DNA from: Delphinus delphis | Taxonomy: Eukaryota > Chordata > Mammalia > Artiodactyla > Delphinidae | DNA length: 64,000 nt | NCBI RefSeq assembly: GCF_949987515.2 | Contig: NC_082691.1 | Span: 59,527,740-59,591,739, forward strand | Direction: 5' to 3' | In this document: piece by piece, positions 57,811 through 64,000 of the stretch | How positions within the stretch are numbered: the first letter of the stretch is position 1 | How the letters are laid out: each line of letters starts with the position of its first letter | The notes under the pieces: model-generated | Database searches by the model: none | What the model saw: the letters and a program-made list of their open reading frames with translations, nothing else | Told to the model about the DNA's origin: nothing | Translations under genes and position numbers: made by a program

Positions 57811-60260
57811 GAAATTTTCAGATGCCCTGACCTATCACAGTAGTTTCTAAGCTGAATTATTCCTGACATTAAAAATTGTTCATTAGATTCCATAAGACTC
57901 GGAACCCTAAGAACAATATGACTGAAGGGCATGTTAGTGATCTGTATATTCACAAAGACAGAAGGTCCTCAAAACTGCTCTCCAGTCACTTCAACAAAAA
58001 CATCTATATAAATGACTACCTGCATATGCACAATGAACTTTCCCCTTAGTACCCAAGAGTAGGGAAATAACAAAAGATTGCCACTTCCCTTCCAAAACAT
58101 TTTTTATTTCACCACAACCTTCTCTGCTTACATAAATAATACCACAATATGCACTAGATGATTATAAATGGTTTAAAATATCCTCAAAATCATAATTATC
58201 ATCTCCTTTTCCTTCTCTTTTTCCTATAAACAACAAGCAAAAAGGACAGACATTTGGCCCCTACAACCTGTTCTTTGCACATATTGACAAAGCTCTGGAC
58301 ACAACATTCTTTTATTCATTCAACAAATACCAAAATAAGCATTTCTCAGCACCAACCACAAATCCGCAGAGCATATCCTACAATTTGCATGAGGGTTCTG
58401 TTACCATTCTTTTAGACAGTCAAATGTTGCCTGATTTTCTAACCTCTGGGTTGGGAAACTGGGCTATCACTTTGCCATGGGCATTCTGTCTCCAAAGTTC
58501 CCTCTACTGTGGCAAAAGCAAGAGTACAGTTTTCAAAATACAATACTGTTATAGATATGATTCTTGAAATCCGATGGAATAAAAAAATGTCAACATACAA
58601 ACTTTCAAATTTATTGTACTAAGCAATCTCACCTGGAACGTATGGGTCAGGGACTGACTACATAAAATACTGATTAGAAAAAAACCTCTTTGATCCTACT
58701 GCCCCCATGATCAGATGTTGCTTGGCTAAAACATTTCTTAGTTGGAATCCCAGCGAGAATATCATTATATGTAATCTTCCTACTATAACTGATGAGATGG
58801 AATGTAATAAGTGCTCATTTGGAAAAAGATGTGAGTTATTGGTCACTTGGTTACCATTAGAGATTACTAATTAGGGTAAACGGTATGTGGCAGCCTTGGC
58901 CTGAAAGACAGCAGTGAATTCATTAGGAAGAAGAAAGGTCAGCAAGGCTCAGTAAATTTCTAATATTGACCACAACATGAAACCAAGTTGTGTTCCAAAA
59001 CCAGAACTCATTAAAAGTGCGGGACGGCGGGTGGTTAAAGGGAGCAAAGACTGTTTTGCTTACAAGCTTGAAGACTTGTGGGAACAAATTATCAGGATAC
59101 TCATAGCTTAGGGGAAACCAGGACTGCCCATAAAGATTTCAAAGGAGTGAATTTCAAGGACGAGGCAGGATTCTTAAGGGTGGTAAGAGAGGATTAGGTA
59201 GAAGTTATAAAGCGAAATTACTGCAAAGGCAATTCGAGCCACACATAAGGAAGCAATTTCCAGCCATAATTTTAATTAGGAACCCAGAATGATCTTCTGC
59301 GTAACGATGGCCCTTCATCATTACCATTATTCAGAATTACCCTGCATCCGCATGCATAAACATAGAGTGAAAATGAAACATAGATGTGGAAGAAAGGTCA
59401 ACCATAATCAAATGTTTCTTATCCTCCAACTGCAGGTGAAATTTTCCAAATAAAATACCTGAATACAATGAGCTCTCAATTTATAATCCATTTACGATTG
59501 ATCAACCCAGAGAGCCACCACTCTATCCCACTCTCACTCCCAACCCGTCTCTGACCCTTCACACTACTCCCAAGTATGGAACTGCCTGCTGCAAAAGAAT
59601 CTTTATGGATATACGTGGAACTCTTGAGAGACTCTGTGAGCGGAGGAAAGGACGAAGCCATACAAAGCAGACACTTCTAGCCACAGAGGCAAACTCCAAG
59701 CAAGCGAGGCTGGGTCTCTCCTGTCCCAAACAGGTCATCCTCCAAGCCTCTCAAATGGCTTACTCGTCTTTAGTTTACCATCTTATTCATTAGAATAGAG
59801 GAGTCATTTGGCTTAACCAACACTCTTTTAAAAATGCAAATAATTTTATAAGCAGACCAGACCCTATTGGTTATTCACGCCATGAATCAGATTTGCTTTC
59901 CATCCGCCAGCTATAATCGACTGCCTTGAAGATATGAGAGTTTTGACTGAGAATGGTTAAAAGGGTAAGAAAGGTAAAATTAAGTTTAGAAAATGAAGTG
60001 CTGTAGGGATAGGAGGGAAGGGGTACCACAACGGGGAAATCAAATTAAAGACTCATAATGCCTGCTGCCTAGATAAAGGGATACAGATAGAGATGATGAC
60101 AGACAATATGCAAATTGTATTTACTATTAAAAATCGGCCAGGAGCACCCAGGAAAGGAAATAGAATTTTTTTTTCCTCTTTTTGTTACCTAGCAGCAACT
60201 TGCTCTCAGGACCCAGAATTCAACCTAGTATGAATAGCACTAGAGTATGGCTTCAGCTTA
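57811..60260. other. Mostly unique non-coding DNA
   Basis: About 2.4 kb without a recognised gene. A short ancient-repeat piece (TTATTCATTCAACAAATACC) is at about 58312-58335. The stretch 59220-59360 is AT-rich with several homeodomain-type cores and might be conserved. A small CpG-bearing patch occurs at 59018-59032. Confidence 0.45.
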
Positions 60261-60264
60261 AGAT

Positions 60265-60810
60265 AAATGGCCTTTTGTGCACTACTCTTGACACCTACCT
60301 GCTGTAACAACTCCATATTGTGGTCTCCTAGGACCCCACCTTCCCATTCAACCTCACTCACAATGTTCCAGCCACACCAGCCTTCCTTCTGTTCAGCGAA
60401 CAGGCCAACTTTTTCCAACCTCAGGGCCTTTGCACTTGCTGCTCCCTCTATCAAGAACAGTCTTCTTCCAGAGAGTCTTTCACATCACTCTGGTCTCAGA
60501 ATAAATTTTGCCTCTTCAGATCGGCCTTCCCTGACCCTAACCAATGTTGTCCCACCTACCACCCACAAAACTCAAATGTAACTGTCCATTTTTATTGGTC
60601 CCATTGCCTATTTTATTTCCTTCCTAGCAGCTTGGGCCTATCAAAAATGTTCATTTATTTGTTTACTTGTGGATCACCTGTCTTCCTCACTAAAAGCCAA
60701 GTTTTCAGGTAAGCAGGAGTGTAATCTCTTGCTCACTGTCCTCTAATCTGTACACTGTGCACTGGCATGCAGTGAGCACTCCATGAATACTGGTTGTCCC
60801 AAAAAGAACT
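60265..60810 (+). mobile_element. L2 LINE with 3' end
   Basis: AGGGCCTTTGCACTTGCTGC, TCCCTCTATCAAGAACAGTC, GCCTTCCCTGACCCTAACCA and CAGTGAGCACTCCATGAATA follow L2. Confidence 0.88.
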
Positions 60811-61147
60811 TTTAACAAACTTAAGAGACACGACCTCTTTTAATTTAGAGATTTCACCATTATAAAAAGCATCGAGGGCATATGCAATCTCTAACTAAAC
60901 ATTTATGGTTTTAACATCCGGCGTTGGGTCTCTACTGTTGTTTTAAATTTACCAGTATTTGTCTTTTACTAAAGAAACAGAACACGACCCTGGTTCCTGA
61001 GGAGCACCAATCAGACCCCAGTCTACAAGTGATTTTTTTATATACCCACATGAGGTCATTTCAGTTAGTTTCAAAACAGGATCTTATAGTGACAATACAA
61101 GCTTCAGGGTAGGGGACTTCCCAGGGATATGAGAACAGAGGATTGAA

Positions 61148-61149
<2 letters not shown>
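60811..61149. other. Unique DNA
   Basis: No repeat or exon recognised. Confidence 0.45.

Positions 61150-61150
<1 letters not shown>

Positions 61151-61239
<89 letters not shown>
61151..61239. repeat. (TG)44 microsatellite, 89 bp
   Basis: Uninterrupted TG array with no substitution, the longest in the window. Alternating purine-pyrimidine DNA of this length can adopt Z-DNA. The poly-Cys-Val and poly-Thr-His frames over it are artefacts. Confidence 0.98.
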
Positions 61240-61243
<4 letters not shown>

Positions 61244-61277
61244 TTATAACTCCTGCAGTATATTGTCCAATCCTTTT

Positions 61278-61495
61278 TTTTTTTTTTCTTGCGGTACGCG
61301 GGCCTCTCACTGTTGTGGCCTCTCCCGTTGCGGAGCACAGGCTCCGGACGCGCAGGCTCAGCGGCCATGGCTCAGCGGCCATGGCTCACCGGCCCAGCTG
61401 CTCTGCGGCATGTGGGATCCTCCCGGACCGGGGCACGAACCCGTGTCCCCTCATCGGCAGGCGGACTCTCAACCACTGCGCCACCAGGGAAGCCC
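61278..61495 (-). mobile_element. CHR-type SINE, short form with inner duplication
   Basis: T tail then the reverse short-form body. Target duplication TGTCCAATCCTTTT at 61264-61277 and 61496-61509 is 14 bp and perfect. An extra tandem copy of CTCAGCGGCCATGG (61357-61370, 61371-61384) and a one-base loss in CCCCTGCATCGG distinguish this copy. Confidence 0.96.
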
Positions 61496-61554
61496 TGTCC
61501 AATCCTTTTGTATGCTATCATTTATCATATTCTATTTTGTATTACAGTTATATA

Positions 61555-61690
61555 TCTGTATTCTCTCTTCTGGACTGTAAGCACCTTGAAGGATGGAATT
61601 CATATCTGATTCCTCCTACCTCTCAAATGCTGAGCACTGTGCTTTGTATACTATAGGTGCTCAGTAAACACCAAACAGATGCATGGATGA
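61555..61690 (+). mobile_element. L2 LINE 3' end
   Basis: TTCTGGACTGTAAGCACCTT, GAAGGATGGAATTCATATCT and GGTGCTCAGTAAACACCAAA fit the L2 3' end. Confidence 0.8.
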
Positions 61691-62790
61691 TATTCCATTA
61701 TTACTCAAAATGAAGCAAACTATGAGATACCTTGTCTGCAAAGTGGCCATTTTCCTAAGTGATAACTGAATAAGTGGGGGAACTAATATTCTCCTTATAC
61801 GGTAACATCGTCAATTACTATTGAAAGACACAGACTCTTTGAAACACAAACCTGCACTACACTGCATACACACAGAGACACGGGTTTGAGTGAACATTAA
61901 GCATGGGAAGTTCTAGTCCCAATGTTTCTATTCCCGCAAACTAAAAACCCCTTTCTCCTCAACAGGCTTTATGCCTAACAAATCATGTTGCTACTACAGC
62001 GTGAACTGAAAGGCAGACATGAGACAGAGCTTTCACCATGTGGCACAAAAATATATGGTTTAAGATGTAGGGGTTGCTGCGTGTTACATGTTTTACAATT
62101 GTCCTTATTTCAGCTAATTGCTTATAAGAGCAAACAGCATCCTGCCACGTGCTCAGGACCACATGTTCTGTGGCTGTTTTAATAAGAACTGGCTTGGATT
62201 TACAGCAAAATAACTTGAAACTCTGAGCCAAAATCTTATCTGATAAACACCCCCCCACACATGGACATCTGGGGACGGCATTTTGAGGCACTGCTCTGAG
62301 AGAACACGGAGATGTTTTCAAGGGCAAAAGAGAGCTTCAAAAGAAGCAATTACTTTTCAAGTCCGATCAATAGCATAGAGCATGAACTGTAAAAATGCCT
62401 CTTTAAAAACTCATTTCAGGCTGAGATGAAGTGACATTTACAGCAACACTAAGAAAAAAACACTTACAAACAAGCTGGTGGTATTCTGGCTAAGTAGGTG
62501 GTACCAACATAAAATTCTCTGTTTGTAGCTATGTATCTAGGTAGAAGGAGGTTATCAACAGATTCATCTCTAGTCCTCTTCCTGTATTAACGTCGTGTGC
62601 TATTGTACTGGCTCTCTTATTTTAAGCAGCTTTATGTAATGAAGTTTCTGCAAGCTGCTGAGATTGGCAGCTGGACAAATACTCTTTTCCATGTTCTGTT
62701 TTACCTCAGGCAAAAAAAATTCGTTCTTCCGAAATGTATGGAGAGCATTGCCAATCTACAAGGCTGCTATGGAAGCTACAAACACAACAA
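61691..62790. other. Unique non-coding DNA
   Basis: No repeat or exon recognised. The frame 61983-62327 (minus) has no familiar domain. Confidence 0.45.
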
Positions 62791-62794
62791 CAAT

Positions 62795-63040
62795 CATAAT
62801 CGTAGCAGGTATGAATCATTAAAAGTTCACTATGTGCCAGGTCCTGTGCTGAACAGTTTGCATTTATGATCTCACGTAACCCTTACAACTCCATGAAGAA
62901 GACAGACTCTTCTTAGTTACAGATGAAGGAACTGGATCACGGAGAGTATAAGGTGCTTGTCTGAGGTAGTCCAGCTAAAAATAAACTGGCCAAACCCAGT
63001 CTTCCTAAACCCAAGCCCTTATCCACCACACTGAACTTTT
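62795..63040 (-). mobile_element. MIR SINE
   Basis: CACTATGTGCCAGGTCCTGT, ATGATCTCACGTAACCCTTA, CAGATGAAGGAACTGGATCA and AAGCCCTTATCCACCACA follow reverse MIR. Confidence 0.82.
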
Positions 63041-63418
63041 TCTTGCTCTTGTGACCTCTTGAATGGAAAGTCAGCCCTCCTTGAGAAGGGGGAAGAAAAA
63101 GGAAGTCACCTGGACACATACAACAATATGGCCTATGCTCCTCCAGCAAGGATGAATCTAGAAACCGTCATGTGTTTAGAATCGACATAGAAACAACACT
63201 TCAGTTGAGGTGGGTCTAGGCTGGGATGCCTTAAGCAGGGAGTTGAACGTGTACTATGACTGGACAGTTCAAATCCACTGATGTTTAGCGAGTAACTGCC
63301 GTACACCAGCCACTTCAATCTCCAGAATTTCAGAGGTCACAGAGTCCTTGCCTTCACGGATTTGCAGTCTAGCTGGGGAGCGAGACCAATAGGAGTAGCA
63401 ATTAAAATACTGCACAAT
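63041..63418. other. Unique or very old repeat DNA
   Basis: The part at about 63270-63418 (CACGGATTTGCAGTCTAGCT) may belong to the common ancient repeat. No exon recognised. Confidence 0.4.
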
Positions 63419-63770
63419 AGGGGCTTCCCTGGTGGTGTGGTGGTTAAGAACCCGCCTGCCAGTGTAGGGGACATGGGTTCGAGCCCTGGTCCAGGAAGAT
63501 CCCACATGCCACGGAGCAACAAAGCCTGTGTGCCACAACTACTGAGCCTGCGCTCTAGAGCCCTCGAGCCACAACTACTGAAGCCCACACGCCACAACTA
63601 CTGAAGCCCGCGTGCCTAGAGCCCGTGCCCTGCAACAAGAGAAGCCACGGCAATGAAAAGCCCGCGTACTGCAACAAAGGGTAGCCCGCACTCGCCGCAA
63701 CTGGAAAAAGCCCGCATGCAGCAATGAAGACCCAATGCAGCCAAAAATAAATAAATAAATAAATAAAAAA
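63419..63770 (+). mobile_element. CHR-type SINE, long form with three inner modules
   Basis: Head GGGGCTTCCCTGGTGG with a decayed A box (GGTGTGGTGG), B box GGTTCGAGCC, ACAACTACTG modules starting near 63532, 63568 and 63591, and an AAATAAAT tail. Flanks AAAATACTGCAC and AAAATCCTGCAT look like a decayed target duplication. Confidence 0.93.
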
Positions 63771-64000
63771 TAAAAGTAAAATCCTGCATGGTAAGACCCA
63801 ATAGTGACATAAGTACCACTTGCTCAGGCACAGGGCTATGTTGGGTGAGGAGGACAGAGAGACTGCCAGGAGGGCTTCCCAAGGGCACTGGATCTTGAGA
63901 TGTGCCATGAGGGAGCCGGCAGAGTGAGGGGAGCAGGCAAGCTGAGGGCAGGAGGGCAGGATGGGCCGTCCACACCAGACTTCTGCAGGAGATGAGGCTG
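63771..64000. other. Unique or old repeat DNA at the window edge
   Basis: The text from about 63830 (GAGGACAGAGAGACTGCCAG, GCAGGCAAGCTGAGGGCAGG) may be the continuation of an ancient LINE-like repeat cut by the SINE. No exon seen. Confidence 0.35.

Noticed and set aside
61084..61656. Open frames up to 168 codons with Cys-Val or Thr-His runs
   Set aside because: The runs are the TG microsatellite read in frame; the rest is SINE.

Overview
The window looks like mammalian nuclear DNA from a cetacean (whale, dolphin or porpoise). Thirteen tRNA-derived SINEs of the CHR type are present, with A box TGGCGCAGTGG and B box near GGTTCGATCC. CHR SINEs are known from cetaceans, hippos and ruminants. I see no BovB or BOV-A/ART2 repeats, which would be expected in 64 kb of a ruminant. 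Older layers (MIR, L2, MLT1/MaLR, MER5A, old L1) are those of any placental mammal. Species cannot be fixed by reading.

I recognise no functional protein-coding gene or convincing exon. The DNA behaves as intergenic or deep intronic sequence. The long open frames come from L1, from GC-rich SINEs or an LTR, or are of a length expected by chance. The only recognisable gene relics are a decayed U6 snRNA retrocopy (about 46586-46692, minus) and the broken ORF1 and ORF2 of LINE-1.

Layout. 1-3.9 kb: unique DNA, an intact solo LTR (997-1415) with a 5-bp target duplication, then MLT1, L2 and MIR. 3.9-12 kb: mostly unique AT-rich DNA, one CA repeat, one SINE, two MIRs and a 126-bp L1 stub. 12-19 kb: MLT1, two SINEs, a MIR, unique DNA. 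19.2-26.3 kb: one nearly complete but dead LINE-1 on the minus strand, bounded by a perfect 13-bp target duplication and interrupted by a SINE and by a second, 5'-truncated L1 that appears to carry a 3'-transduced segment. 26.5-28.3 kb: L2 split by MIR. 31-38.5 kb: SINE-rich block with another long L2. 38.6-47 kb: 20-base G run, L1 3' ends, a hAT-type element and U6. 47-64 kb: old repeats, a motif-dense unique stretch near 52.2-53.0 kb, a 44-unit TG array beside a SINE, and a last SINE at the right end.

Nothing here works as a gene system. The value lies in transposon history: nested insertions, target duplications usable as phylogenetic markers, SINE internal module variation, one LTR with a duplicated enhancer-like block, and a few motif clusters that may be regulatory. 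Repeat names were assigned by recall of family consensus, not by a database search; edges without a target duplication are good to about 10-30 bases.
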